Below, piece after piece: positions 53,184 through 61,828 of a DNA stretch of 64,000 nt. Every line of letters starts with the position of its first letter. Position 1 is the stretch's first letter. The notes below the pieces were generated by a model that searched no databases, was not told where the DNA came from, and worked only from the letters and a program-made list of their open reading frames with translations. Source of the DNA: Streptomyces xanthophaeus (GTDB taxonomy: Bacteria > Actinomycetota > Actinomycetes > Streptomycetales > Streptomycetaceae); the NCBI RefSeq assembly GCF_030440515.1, contig NZ_CP076543.1, positions 7,603,001 to 7,667,000 of the forward strand. The letters are read 5' to 3'. The position numbers and the translations under genes were made by a program.

Positions 53184-53693
53184 TCACAGGTCCCGCCGCA
53201 TGCACACGCGGGGCCACCGGTCCAGGCCGTGCGCCGCCTCGCGCTCACGGATCTCCCGCAGTCCGGGAGTGAGCCCCGCGTCCGCCAGCGGCCGGAAGCC
53301 GCAGCGCGCGTAGTACGGGGCGTTCCACGGGACCTCGGTGAAGGTGGTGAGGGTCAGGGCGGGCGCGCCCTCGCGCCTGGCGAACTCCGCCAGATGCTCC
53401 AGCAGGCCCCGGCCGAGCCCGCGGCGTGAGCGGTCCGGATGGACGGACACCTGCTCGACGTGCAGATTGCCCTCGACGCGCTCGGCGATCAGGTAGGCGC
53501 CCGGGGTGTCGGCCCCGTCGTCGACCGACACCCAGGCCAGCCCGGCCCGTTGGTAGGGGGCGAGCTCGCCGAGCGTCAGCGGCTCGTCGTCGGCGATCTC
53601 CGGCATGCCGATGTCCCGGAAGCAGCGCCCGGCGGCCCTCTCGATGTCCTGGAGGAGGGTCAGCTCGTCGAACCGTGCTGTGCGGATGGCCAT
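53184..53693 (-). CDS. GNAT-family N-acetyltransferase
   Basis: 169 aa. IRTARFDELTLLQDIERAAGRCFRDIG, then VEQVSVHPDRSRRGLGRGLLEHLAEFAR (acetyl-CoA pyrophosphate loop R-x2-G-x-G) and PWNAPYYARCGFRPL. Probably acetylates a small amine or protein; the neighbour is also a GNAT but of a different subgroup. Confidence 0.88.
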   Translation of the reverse strand: MAIRTARFDELTLLQDIERAAGRCFRDIGMPEIADDEPLTLGELAPYQRAGLAWVSVDDGADTPGAYLIAERVEGNLHVEQVSVHPDRSRRGLGRGLLEHLAEFARREGAPALTLTTFTEVPWNAPYYARCGFRPLADAGLTPGLREIREREAAHGLDRWPRVCMRRDL

Positions 53694-53866
53694 GGCCGCA
53701 TTGTCGCGGGCGGCCCGCACGAGGGCATCCGATTATCGGACCTCCGTCCGTGCGCCGCTCGCCAGGACCGGGTTCTGTGCTCCGTCCGAGTTCTCTTGGG
53801 TGCCCGTTCGGCCGCAGCACCGAGGGAATGATCATCATTTCGGCGCCGCATCGCTTTGATACGGCT

Positions 53867-55324
53867 ATGCCACGAATGCGACGGAGACAACCGACCAAGG
53901 CGTGGGGCGCCGTGGCTGCGGTGACGGGGGCCATGCTGGTCGTCGCCGCAGCGCCGGGCCGGGCGCCCTATGCGGATACTGCGCAGGGGACCCTCGCGGG
54001 CCCGCCGCGAGAGGCCGCGGTCACCCTGCTGGTCGGGAGGGTGCTGGAGGAGGGCGGTGAAGCCGGCGACGGGCCGTGCGCGGTGCGCATGTTCCGCCCC
54101 GGGCTGTGCAGCGGCTGGCAGGAGCAACGGGTACGGGCCACCGCGCGCGGGGTGGGATCCGTCGTGAAGGAGCCCGCCCTCGGCGGCGCGGCGCAGAACG
54201 CCCGGACCGAGCTGCTCCCCACGGATTCCGGCGGGCCGCTCCAGATCGCCCTCGCGGAACCGGGCCGCCTCACGGACGTGACCGTACGCGACGGGCATGG
54301 CCGCCATCTCGCCGGCGAGCTCGCCCCGCACAGCGAGCGCTGGCTGAACAGCGAGCCGCTGCGGGCGGGCGAGACCTACACCGTGCAGGTCGGCGCCCTG
54401 GACGCGGACGGGACCGCGGTCGGGGTGACCATGGCGTTCCGGACCGCGCCGCCCTCGGACGGGGGCAGGCTGACGGTCGAGTTCGGGCCGGGCCCCGGCA
54501 CGTACGGAGCGGGGGAGATCGTGACGGCGAGCCTCAGCCGCCCGGTGCCCGCCGACGACCTCCCGGCCCGCGCCCGGCTGGAGCGGGCACTGCAGGTGAC
54601 CTCGGAGCCGCATGTCGAGGGCGCGTGGCACTGGGTCGACGAGTCGACCCTGCACTTCCGGCCGCGTACCTACTGGCCCGCCCACACCGTCGTCCGCGTC
54701 CGCAGCGGTCTCGACGGGATCGAGGTCGGGGACCACGACTACGGCGGCCCCTCCGACGCGGTGCAGTTCACCATCGCGGACCGGATCGAGGCCGTCACCG
54801 ACTCCGCCACCCACCGGATGACCGTACGCCGCAACGGGCGGGTCATCAGGACGATCCCGGTCACCACCGGCAAGGCGGGCTTCAGGACCCGCAGCGGCAT
54901 CAAGGTCGTGCTGCGCAAGGAGCCCAAGGTGCGGATGCGCGGTGACACGGTCGGCATCCAGCGCGGCACCAGCGAGTTCTACGACCTGCCCGTCTCCTAC
55001 GCGACCCGGGTGACCTGGAGCGGCGAGTACATCCACGCGGCGCCCTGGTCGGTCGCGTCGCAGGGCGAGGAGAATGTGAGCCACGGCTGCACGGGCATGA
55101 GCACCGAGGACGCCGCCTGGTTCTTCGAGACCGTCCGCGAGGGAGACATCGTGGAGGTGGTCAACAGCGGCGGGGCGAAGATGGCCCCCTTCGACAACGG
55201 CTTCGGCGACTGGAACGTGGACTGGCGGACCTGGCTGGCAGGCAGTGCCCTGGCCGCCATCGACGGGAGTCCGCAGGGTTCGCCGGCCGCCCCCGTCGCG
55301 TCCAGGCTGCACCCGACCACCTGA
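53867..55324 (+). CDS. L,D-transpeptidase (YkuD) with Ig-like domain, secreted
   Basis: 485 aa from ATG 53867 (alternatives 53828 and 53876). A basic and hydrophobic N-terminus (AWGAVAAVTGAMLVVAAAPGRA) acts as signal or anchor. An Ig-like Big_10-type domain follows (about residues 100-310, with VEGAWHWVDESTLHFRPR). The catalytic YkuD domain shows VRRNGRVIRTIPVTTGKAG, the histidine-bearing region EYIHAAPWSVASQG and the nucleophile cysteine in NVSHGCTGMS. It forms 3-3 cross-links in peptidoglycan, important for actinobacterial walls and spores. Confidence 0.92.
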   Translation: MPRMRRRQPTKAWGAVAAVTGAMLVVAAAPGRAPYADTAQGTLAGPPREAAVTLLVGRVLEEGGEAGDGPCAVRMFRPGLCSGWQEQRVRATARGVGSVVKEPALGGAAQNARTELLPTDSGGPLQIALAEPGRLTDVTVRDGHGRHLAGELAPHSERWLNSEPLRAGETYTVQVGALDADGTAVGVTMAFRTAPPSDGGRLTVEFGPGPGTYGAGEIVTASLSRPVPADDLPARARLERALQVTSEPHVEGAWHWVDESTLHFRPRTYWPAHTVVRVRSGLDGIEVGDHDYGGPSDAVQFTIADRIEAVTDSATHRMTVRRNGRVIRTIPVTTGKAGFRTRSGIKVVLRKEPKVRMRGDTVGIQRGTSEFYDLPVSYATRVTWSGEYIHAAPWSVASQGEENVSHGCTGMSTEDAAWFFETVREGDIVEVVNSGGAKMAPFDNGFGDWNVDWRTWLAGSALAAIDGSPQGSPAAPVASRLHPTT

Positions 55325-55387
55325 GCCCGATCCCTGGAGGCGGCTCGGATCGGGCCGGCTCGGGCCGGGCCGGACTACGATCACCAC

Positions 55388-56086
55388 ATGATCAAGGGAG
55401 TGATGTTCGACTTCTCCGGCACACTGCTGCGCGTCGAGTCGACCGAGGAGTGGCTCGCCGCCGCCCTCGCGGAGACCGGCGTCCCGCTCGCCGAGCAGGA
55501 GTTCGGCGAGACGGCGCGGCGGCTGACCGAGTACGGCGCACTGCCCGGCGGACCGTCGCCCCAGCACATGCCGGCGCACCTCGAAACCCTGTGGGACCAG
55601 CGGGACCTCAGCACCGAGCAGCACCGGGCCGCCTACGGCGGCCTGACCCGCGCTGCCGGGATCACCGACCCGGAGCTGGCGCAGGCGCTCTACGACCGCC
55701 ACATGAACCCCGCCGCCTGGCGCCCCTACCCGGACACCGGGCCCACCCTGCGCGCACTGCGCCGCCGGGGGCTCCCGGTGGCCGTGGTCAGCAACATCGG
55801 ATGGGACCTGCGGCCGGTCTTCCGCACGCACGGGCTCGACGAGCTGGTCGACGCCTACGTGCTCTCCTTCGAGCTGGGCGCCCAGAAGCCCGATCCGGTG
55901 ATCTTCCGGACCGCCTGCGACAGGCTGGGCCTGGCCCCCGCCGAGGTCCTGATGGTCGGCGACAGCCGCGAGGCGGACGGCGGCGCGCGGGCGCTCGGCT
56001 GCCCGGTGCACTTCGTCGACCACCTCCCGGTCGACCGGCGGCCCGGCGCACTGGCCCCGCTCCTGGACCTGCTCGGGCCCGCCTAG
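55388..56086 (+). CDS. HAD-family hydrolase with atypical motif I
   Basis: 232 aa. Motif I reads FDFSGTLL, so the usual second Asp (DxD) is Ser. Motif II is VSNIG, the Lys motif is GAQKPDPVIF and motif III is MVGDSREADGG. A dehalogenase- or phosphatase-like role is possible; the Ser at the general-acid position argues against standard phosphatase activity. A GC-rich repetitive stretch (56098-56170) follows. Confidence 0.85.
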   Translation: MIKGVMFDFSGTLLRVESTEEWLAAALAETGVPLAEQEFGETARRLTEYGALPGGPSPQHMPAHLETLWDQRDLSTEQHRAAYGGLTRAAGITDPELAQALYDRHMNPAAWRPYPDTGPTLRALRRRGLPVAVVSNIGWDLRPVFRTHGLDELVDAYVLSFELGAQKPDPVIFRTACDRLGLAPAEVLMVGDSREADGGARALGCPVHFVDHLPVDRRPGALAPLLDLLGPA

Positions 56087-56266
56087 GGGGTCGGGCCCGT
56101 GCGGGCTTCCGGGGGCCTGCGCGAGCCTCCGCGGGCCTCCACGAGGCTCCGCGGGCCTGTGCGGCCGGCCCGGGGCGGTCCTGGCGGCGGCCGACACACC
56201 TCGCGGCCCGACTGTGGCGGCCGCGCACATGGGAGCGGCCCACAGGTGTCCCGGATGATTCCGGGC

Positions 56267-57064
56267 ATGACAAGCGGATACCCTCCCGTGCCCCACGGAC
56301 CGGCTGCCGCCGCCGCGGGCATCGACCTGGCGGGCCGTACCGCCCTGGTGACCGGCGCCGGCGGCGGTATCGGGCGGGCCTGTGCCGCGGCGCTCGCCGC
56401 GGCCGGGGCCCACGTACACGTGGTGGACAAGGACGCCGCCACCGCGAAGGCCGTCGCCGAGACGATCGGCGGGCAGGCGCACGTGGTCGACCTTTCCAGG
56501 GACGAGACCGTCGGGGAGCTGCCGGCCGGCATCGACATCCTGGTCAACAACGCCGGGCTGCAGCACGTCGCCCCGCTCACCGAGTTCCCGCCGGACCGCT
56601 TCGCCCTCATGCAGCGCGTGATGGTGCATGCGCCGTTCCTGCTGATCCGCCGGACCATGCCCCATATGCGCGCACGCGGCTGGGGCCGCATCGTCAACAT
56701 CTCCAGTGCGCACGGGCTGCGCGCCAGCGCGTTCAAGGCCGGTTACGTGACCGCGAAGCACGCACTCGAAGGGCTGAGCAAGGTCGCGGCCGTCGAAGGG
56801 GCTCCGCACGGCGTCACCAGCAACTGCGTGAACCCCGCCTACGTCCGCACACCACTGGTCGAGCGGCAGATCGAGGCCCAGGCCGCCGTTCACGGCATCG
56901 ACGCAGCCGAGGTGGTGTCCGAGGTGCTGCTGAGCCGCTCCGCGGTCAAGCGGCTGATCGAACCGGAGGAGGTCGCCGCAGCCGTCCTGTGGCTCTGCGG
57001 CCCGCACACCGGCTACGTCACCGGTGCCTCGATCCCCCTGGACGGCGGCTGGACCGCCACCTGA
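56267..57064 (+). CDS. Short-chain dehydrogenase, 3-hydroxybutyrate-dehydrogenase-like
   Basis: 265 aa classical SDR. The cofactor motif is TALVTGAGGGIGRACAAAL, the NNAG motif is ILVNNAGLQHV, the catalytic Ser is in NISSAH, and Tyr/Lys in YVTAKHALEG. The H-G-L motif and PAYVRTPLVERQI are typical of bacterial 3-hydroxybutyrate dehydrogenases. ATG 56267 has no strong ribosome-binding site. Confidence 0.88.
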   Translation: MTSGYPPVPHGPAAAAAGIDLAGRTALVTGAGGGIGRACAAALAAAGAHVHVVDKDAATAKAVAETIGGQAHVVDLSRDETVGELPAGIDILVNNAGLQHVAPLTEFPPDRFALMQRVMVHAPFLLIRRTMPHMRARGWGRIVNISSAHGLRASAFKAGYVTAKHALEGLSKVAAVEGAPHGVTSNCVNPAYVRTPLVERQIEAQAAVHGIDAAEVVSEVLLSRSAVKRLIEPEEVAAAVLWLCGPHTGYVTGASIPLDGGWTAT

Positions 57065-57079
57065 CCCCCGGCTCGGCGG

Positions 57080-57337
57080 TCAGAAGTCGGGTCGGGCGCC
57101 CGTGCCGCGGTCCCACAGGGAGCGGGTGGCTCCGAAGCCGCTCTCGTGCACCCAGACGTGGGTGCACCCGGGGCACTGGAGGTGGAGCATGCTGCCGGTG
57201 TTGGTGAGCAGGTAGCGCCAGTGCGTGGAACAGGTGCGCCGCTGCTCGCAGGGTTCGCAGCCGCGCGCGTCCGCACACTTCGGGCAGGCCACCCAGGCGC
57301 GGCGCCCGGGGTCGGCCTGCGGGTCAAGCGGCAGCAC
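57080..57337 (-). CDS. Small zinc-ribbon-like protein
   Basis: 85 aa with CPKC, CEPC, a further Cys in RTCSTHW, and CPGC near the C-terminus (ACPKCADARGCEPCEQRRTC, LQCPGCTHVW). The GTG start lies inside the last codons of the DUF6400 gene (14-base overlap), so the two are translationally coupled. Function unknown. Confidence 0.6.
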   Translation of the reverse strand: MLPLDPQADPGRRAWVACPKCADARGCEPCEQRRTCSTHWRYLLTNTGSMLHLQCPGCTHVWVHESGFGATRSLWDRGTGARPDF

Positions 57338-57626
57338 GGCCGTCTCCGCGCGGGGGCAGCACACCGGCCGCCACCAGGTCGTCGTAGAGGCGCTGCTGCT
57401 CCGGGTCGAGCCCGGAATAGAGCAGGTCGTACGCGGCCTCCTCGCCGAGGAGCACCTCCAGCGGATCCCAGTCCGGGCCGAGGGCAGCCATGACCTGGGC
57501 GCGCCGGAGCACCTCCTGCGAGGTGAGGTCGACGGCGAAATCGACCAGCTCGGACGCGTCGGAGGCACCAGGGGTACCGGGGGTACCGGAGGCGTCGGAG
57601 GGAGGGGTGGGGTCGTGGGGGGCCAT
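57324..57626 (-). CDS. DUF6400 family protein, probably leaderless mRNA
   Basis: 100 aa. The N-terminus has ASGTPGTPGASDAS repeats; the folded part is FAVDLTSQEVLRRAQVMAALGPDWDPLEVLLGEEAAYDLLY. No ribosome-binding site; the predicted transcription start coincides with the A of the ATG. It overlaps the downstream zinc-ribbon gene. Function unknown. Confidence 0.65.
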   Translation of the reverse strand: MAPHDPTPPSDASGTPGTPGASDASELVDFAVDLTSQEVLRRAQVMAALGPDWDPLEVLLGEEAAYDLLYSGLDPEQQRLYDDLVAAGVLPPRGDGRAAA

Positions 57627-57632
57627 ACATCG

Positions 57633-57662
57633 AAGTTAGGTAGCCCTTCCTTCTCCGGTCAA
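57633..57662 (-). promoter_or_regulatory. Leaderless promoter with iron-box-like sequence
   Basis: On the minus strand TTGACC (57662-57657) and TAACTT (57638-57633) have an 18-base spacer, placing the start of transcription at about 57626, the A of the ATG. The spacer and -10 include AAGGAAGGGCTACCTAA, which resembles DtxR/IdeR/DmdR iron boxes (TTAGGTTAGGCTAACCTAA) with a one-base gap. Iron control is a hypothesis. Confidence 0.5.
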
Positions 57663-57906
57663 GGGAGGGTGGGCGGAGTCACAGTCCGCAGGTCAGGGGG
57701 TGTGCGGGCCGGTGGGTGCCGCACCGGACGGCGCACGGGGCCCGGGAGCGTGACGTGACAAATGTAATGGCCTGTCAAGGTGCTTCTCAGTCCGGAGGTT
57801 GATGCCCGGTTCGTCCGGGCGGAGGAGGTAGCGGCGCGGGCCGGGAACGAACAATTGAAGGGACCGAGATCGCCGGGCCCCACCGGGCCACCGACGAGGA
57901 GCCGCC

Positions 57907-59289
57907 GTGCCCCACACCCGTCCTGCCGACCGACCCGCACCGCGACTGCGCCGCGCCGCCTCGGCCACCGCCGTCGCCATGGCCCTGCTGGCGGGCCTCG
58001 CGCCGGCCGCGAGCGCCGCCGTCCAGGATGTGCCGAGCGCCTACGGCAGGGACGCCGGCCGGCGCCTCGACCGGACGCAGCTGCAGGCGGGGCTGAACGC
58101 GATCCAGGAGGCGGGCGTGTACGGCGTCCACTCCGGGGTCCGCGACGGCCGCGAGCGCTTCGACGGCGCCGCCGGCCTCGCCGACGTCGACACCGGGCGC
58201 AAGGTCCGGCCCGACCTCCGGCACCGCGTCGGCAGCGTCACCAAGACGTTCACCGCCGTGGCCGTCCTCCAGCAGTCCGCGAAGGGCCGGGTGGACCTGG
58301 ACCGGCCGGTCGGGGACTACGTGCCCGAGCTGCTGCCCGGCGAGCGCGGCCGCAAGGTGACCGTACGCATGCTCCTGAACCACACCAGCGGCATCCATGA
58401 CTACATAGGCGATGCCTTCCCCTCCCTCCTGAAGGGGACCACGGAGAGCCTCGACGAGCACCGGTACCGCACGATCAAGCCCGCCGAGCTGATCGGCTAC
58501 GGGGTGGCCAGGCCGCAGCGGTTCGAACCCGGCACCGACTGGTCCTACTCCAACACCAACTACGTGCTGCTCGGCGAGGTGCTCCGCAAGGTGACCGGCC
58601 AGGACCCGGAGCAGGTGATCACACGGGACGTGATCCGGCGCGCGGGGCTGCGCGACACCTACTTCCCCGGGACCGACCCCCGCATCCGCGGCGCGCACGC
58701 CCGTATGTACGAGAGCTTCTACGGGCTCATCGACCCCCCGCGCGACTACAGCGACTACAACATGACCTGGGCCGGCACCGCCGGGGCCCTCGTCTCCACC
58801 CCGCAGGACCTCAACACCTTCTACCGCGCTCTGCTGGGCGGCGACCTCCTGCCGCGCCGCCAGCTGGACCAGATGCGCACCACCTTCGACGTCAAGGACA
58901 AGAAGACGGGCGCCGTGCTCATGCACTACGGCCTCGGCATCTACTCCGTCGACACGCCGTGCGGTCCGGCCTGGGGCCACGACGGGGGAGTCTGGGGCGC
59001 CGGGACCTGGGCCCTGTCCAGCCCGGACGGCAGCCGTCAGTTCGCCGTCGGGTACAACCTGATGAAGTACCAGCGTCTCAACGCGGCCGGCACCGACTTC
59101 GACCCGCATCCGGCGGACGCCGCGCTGCGGGACTACCGCGACCGGGCCCTGTGCGGCACCACCGCGCCGCGCACCCCGGACCCGGCCCCGTCCTCCCAGA
59201 CCCCGTCGGCCGAGGCTCCGGCCGACGCGCGCGTACTGCCCCCGGTCATGCCGGCGCTCCCCGCACCGCTGTCGGGTCCCGTGCGCTGA
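57907..59289 (+). CDS. Secreted serine beta-lactamase-like / D-Ala-D-Ala carboxypeptidase
   Basis: 460 aa. Signal peptide (ASATAVAMALLAGLAPAASA). Catalytic motifs of class C-type penicillin-binding enzymes: Ser110-x-x-Lys113 (VGSVTKTF), Tyr-x-Asn (YSNTNYVLLGE) and His-x-Gly (WGHDGGVWG). The proline-rich C-terminal tail may anchor or extend into the wall. GTG start at 57907. It probably trims wall peptides or degrades beta-lactams. Confidence 0.9.
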   Translation: MPHTRPADRPAPRLRRAASATAVAMALLAGLAPAASAAVQDVPSAYGRDAGRRLDRTQLQAGLNAIQEAGVYGVHSGVRDGRERFDGAAGLADVDTGRKVRPDLRHRVGSVTKTFTAVAVLQQSAKGRVDLDRPVGDYVPELLPGERGRKVTVRMLLNHTSGIHDYIGDAFPSLLKGTTESLDEHRYRTIKPAELIGYGVARPQRFEPGTDWSYSNTNYVLLGEVLRKVTGQDPEQVITRDVIRRAGLRDTYFPGTDPRIRGAHARMYESFYGLIDPPRDYSDYNMTWAGTAGALVSTPQDLNTFYRALLGGDLLPRRQLDQMRTTFDVKDKKTGAVLMHYGLGIYSVDTPCGPAWGHDGGVWGAGTWALSSPDGSRQFAVGYNLMKYQRLNAAGTDFDPHPADAALRDYRDRALCGTTAPRTPDPAPSSQTPSAEAPADARVLPPVMPALPAPLSGPVR

Positions 59290-59383
59290 CCGGCCATGTA
59301 CGCCGCCGTCCGGGTCCTTACGGAACCGTGACGTGCGGCCCGGTACGCGCCGCGCCGGGCCGTGCGCGGCATAGCGTCGGGGC

Positions 59384-60436
59384 ATGCGCGTACTTGTGAC
59401 TGGAGGCGCGGGCTTCATCGGCTCGCACATCGTCGCCGAGCTGATCGGCCGCGGCCATGAGCCGGTGGTCTTCGACCTGGCCGGGGACGGGAGGGACGTG
59501 CGGGACCCGGATGCCGTCGCGCAGGCGCTGGCAGGCATGGACGCGGTCTGTCACCAGGCCGCCAGGGTGGGGCTCGGGAAGGACTTCGGGGATGCGCCGG
59601 GCTACGTGTCGGCCAACGACCTGGGCACCGCGGTGCTGCTGGCCGAGATGGCGCGGGCGCGGGTACCGCGGCTGCTGCTCGCCGGGTCGATGGTCGTCTA
59701 CGGCGAGGGACGCTACGAGTGCCCCGCCCACGGCACGGTCCGGCCCGGCCCGCGCGCCGAGAGCGATCTGCGGGCCGGGCGGTTCGAGCCGCGCTGCCCG
59801 GTCTGCGGCGCCGACCTGGCGCCGGGGCTGGTGACGGAGGACGCCCCGACGGACCCCCGGAACGTCTACGCCACGACCAAGCTCGCCCAGGAACACCTCG
59901 CGTCCTCCTGGGCCCGGGCCACGGGAGGACGCGTCGTCTCGCTGCGCTACCACAACGTGTACGGGCCGGGGATGCCCCGCGACACCCCGTACGCGGGGGT
60001 GGCGGCGCTGTTCACGTCCTCGCTCGCGCGGGGCGAGGCGCCGCGCGTCTTCGAGGACGGCGGACAGCGCCGGGACTTCGTCCACGTGCGGGACGTGGCA
60101 GCGGCCAACGCGGTGGCGCTGGATGCTCTGGCCCGGGTGGGCACGGACGCGGACGCGGGCATGGGGGCCGGGGCCGGAACCGTGGGCTTCAGTGCGTACA
60201 ACGTCGGCAGTGGCGACCCGCGGACCGTCGGCGACATGGCCGCGGCGCTGGCAGCCGCGTGCGGTGGCCCGGCCCCGGTCGTCACGGGCGAGTACCGGCT
60301 CGGCGACGTCCGGCACATCACGGCCGACTCGGCGCGCCTGCGCCACGAGCTGGGCTGGCGCCCGGCCGTCCCCTTCGCCGCGGGCATGGCCGAACTGGCC
60401 ACGGGCCAGGCCGTTTCCCTTGCGACGGGACCGTGA
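59384..60436 (+). CDS. NAD-dependent sugar epimerase with zinc-ribbon insert
   Basis: 350 aa extended SDR. TGGAGFIGSHI is the NAD motif, SMVVYGEG the Ser region, and YATTK the catalytic Tyr/Lys. An insert (about residues 112-155) contains CPAHG and CPVCG, a feature shared with dTDP-L-rhamnose 4-epimerases and related sugar-nucleotide enzymes. The substrate is probably a sugar nucleotide for wall or exopolymer synthesis. Start ATG at 59384, no strong ribosome-binding site. Confidence 0.85.
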   Translation: MRVLVTGGAGFIGSHIVAELIGRGHEPVVFDLAGDGRDVRDPDAVAQALAGMDAVCHQAARVGLGKDFGDAPGYVSANDLGTAVLLAEMARARVPRLLLAGSMVVYGEGRYECPAHGTVRPGPRAESDLRAGRFEPRCPVCGADLAPGLVTEDAPTDPRNVYATTKLAQEHLASSWARATGGRVVSLRYHNVYGPGMPRDTPYAGVAALFTSSLARGEAPRVFEDGGQRRDFVHVRDVAAANAVALDALARVGTDADAGMGAGAGTVGFSAYNVGSGDPRTVGDMAAALAAACGGPAPVVTGEYRLGDVRHITADSARLRHELGWRPAVPFAAGMAELATGQAVSLATGP

Positions 60437-60544
60437 CACAGGCGTGGCAGACCTTGATCATCCGAGGGGATAGAGTCGCCCTGCCTGTCGGCGCCGGGGG
60501 CGCCGCCGGGCACTGTAGCCAGCGAACCTCGGGGGATCCACATC

Positions 60545-61141
60545 ATGCTGACCAACCGTCTGCTCCGCACTGCCGTGCCACTTGCGCTGACCGCCCTGGC
60601 GCTCACCGCATGCGGGCCCGAGGACGACGCCGGCCCCGCCGCCACGCAGAAGGGGACGTTCGCCGAGCCGCTCGCCCTGAAGTCGCCGGCGGACGTGTCC
60701 GAGACCCATTTCCCGGACCAGGCCAAGACCCAGCTGAGCGTCACCCCTGTCTCGGTCGTCAAGGGGGACAAGGCCGCGGTGGAAAAGCTCGGCGTCGGGC
60801 TGCTGGAGGGCAAGACGCCCTACTACGTGACCACCACCTACACGCACAAGGGCGGTGCGCCGGACACGGGCAGCTTCAACTTCAAGCTGCTGCTGCACGG
60901 CACCGACCAGCAGCGCGCGTACTTCTTCGCCCCCGCCTGGGGAGCCAAGTTCGAGCCCTGCCAGGAGGTTTCCGAGTCCGAGCTGCCCCTGGCCGCCGGC
61001 AAGTCCGTCACCACCTGCGAGATCTACCTGGTTCCGGAGAACGTGCAGCCCGCGTTCGTCGGCTTCCAGGGTGACCGCGACAACCGCTCCCCGAGCCACG
61101 AGACCGGCACCGCGGCCGAGGTCGTCTGGAAGGTGGGCTGA
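60545..61141 (+). CDS. Putative lipoprotein
   Basis: 198 aa. Signal peptide and lipobox TALALTAC at residues 15-22, so it should be lipid-anchored on the outer face of the membrane. The mature part (YYVTTTYTHKGGAPDTGSFNFKLLLHG) looks like a beta-sandwich. Two cysteines (PCQEV, TTCEIY) may form a disulphide. Family not recognised. Confidence 0.8.
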   Translation: MLTNRLLRTAVPLALTALALTACGPEDDAGPAATQKGTFAEPLALKSPADVSETHFPDQAKTQLSVTPVSVVKGDKAAVEKLGVGLLEGKTPYYVTTTYTHKGGAPDTGSFNFKLLLHGTDQQRAYFFAPAWGAKFEPCQEVSESELPLAAGKSVTTCEIYLVPENVQPAFVGFQGDRDNRSPSHETGTAAEVVWKVG

Positions 61142-61224
61142 CGCTCCGGTGCCGCTCCCGGCCACGACCGTCACGACCGTCACGAGGGTCGGGACGGCCG
61201 GGACCGGCACCGCCCCGCCCGGCC

Positions 61225-61689
61225 TCAGGCCCCGGGGAAGTGGACGTCGTAGCGGTCCTGATGGGGCAGCAGTTCCTCGAACCCCGCCAGGCCGTGCTGG
61301 ATGCGCCCCAGCGTCCGGAAGTAGCCGAAGCGCTCCACCCCGGGGGTCAGCACGACGAGGAGTTCGGCGCCCCCGCCCGGCGCCGGGCCGAACGCATGCG
61401 TCAGCCCGGGCGGTACGAGGACCAGCCCGCCCTCCGCCACCCGCACGGACTCGGTGCCGAGCAGGAAGTCCGCGGCCCCGCCGAGCACGTAGAAGAGCTC
61501 GGTGGACCGGGTGTGGAAGTGCCGCGGTGCTCCGGCCGAACCCGCGCCCAGGCGGAGCCTGTTCACCCCGGCCGCGCCACCGTCGGCCAGCAGCCGGAAG
61601 GCTCCCGAGCGGGGCAGCGGCACCTCCTCGGCGTCCGCCGCCCGCACCACGAGCGCCGTGCCCGCGCTCTGTCCCCGGCTCTGTCCCAT
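61225..61689 (-). CDS. Cupin-domain protein
   Basis: 154 aa. APRHFHTRSTELFYVLGGAADFLLG is cupin motif 1 (His-x-His ... Glu), and LVLVPPGLTHAFGP motif 2 (His). The ATG at 61689 is chosen because GGAGGG lies 8 bases upstream; longer in-frame starts exist at 61740 and 61791. It is divergent from a LysR gene, which probably regulates it. Confidence 0.82.
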   Translation of the reverse strand: MGQSRGQSAGTALVVRAADAEEVPLPRSGAFRLLADGGAAGVNRLRLGAGSAGAPRHFHTRSTELFYVLGGAADFLLGTESVRVAEGGLVLVPPGLTHAFGPAPGGGAELLVVLTPGVERFGYFRTLGRIQHGLAGFEELLPHQDRYDVHFPGA

Positions 61690-61828
61690 CCGCTGTCCCT
61701 CCGCCGCTTCCGCTTCCGTCCGTCGTGCCGACCGCTCCATTCGAGCAGGTCGACAGCCGCCGAACCAGCGCCGTTCCGCACGTACAGTCATCTCCGATCG
61801 TGATGGGTCGGGGCGGGGAGGGCCGCGG

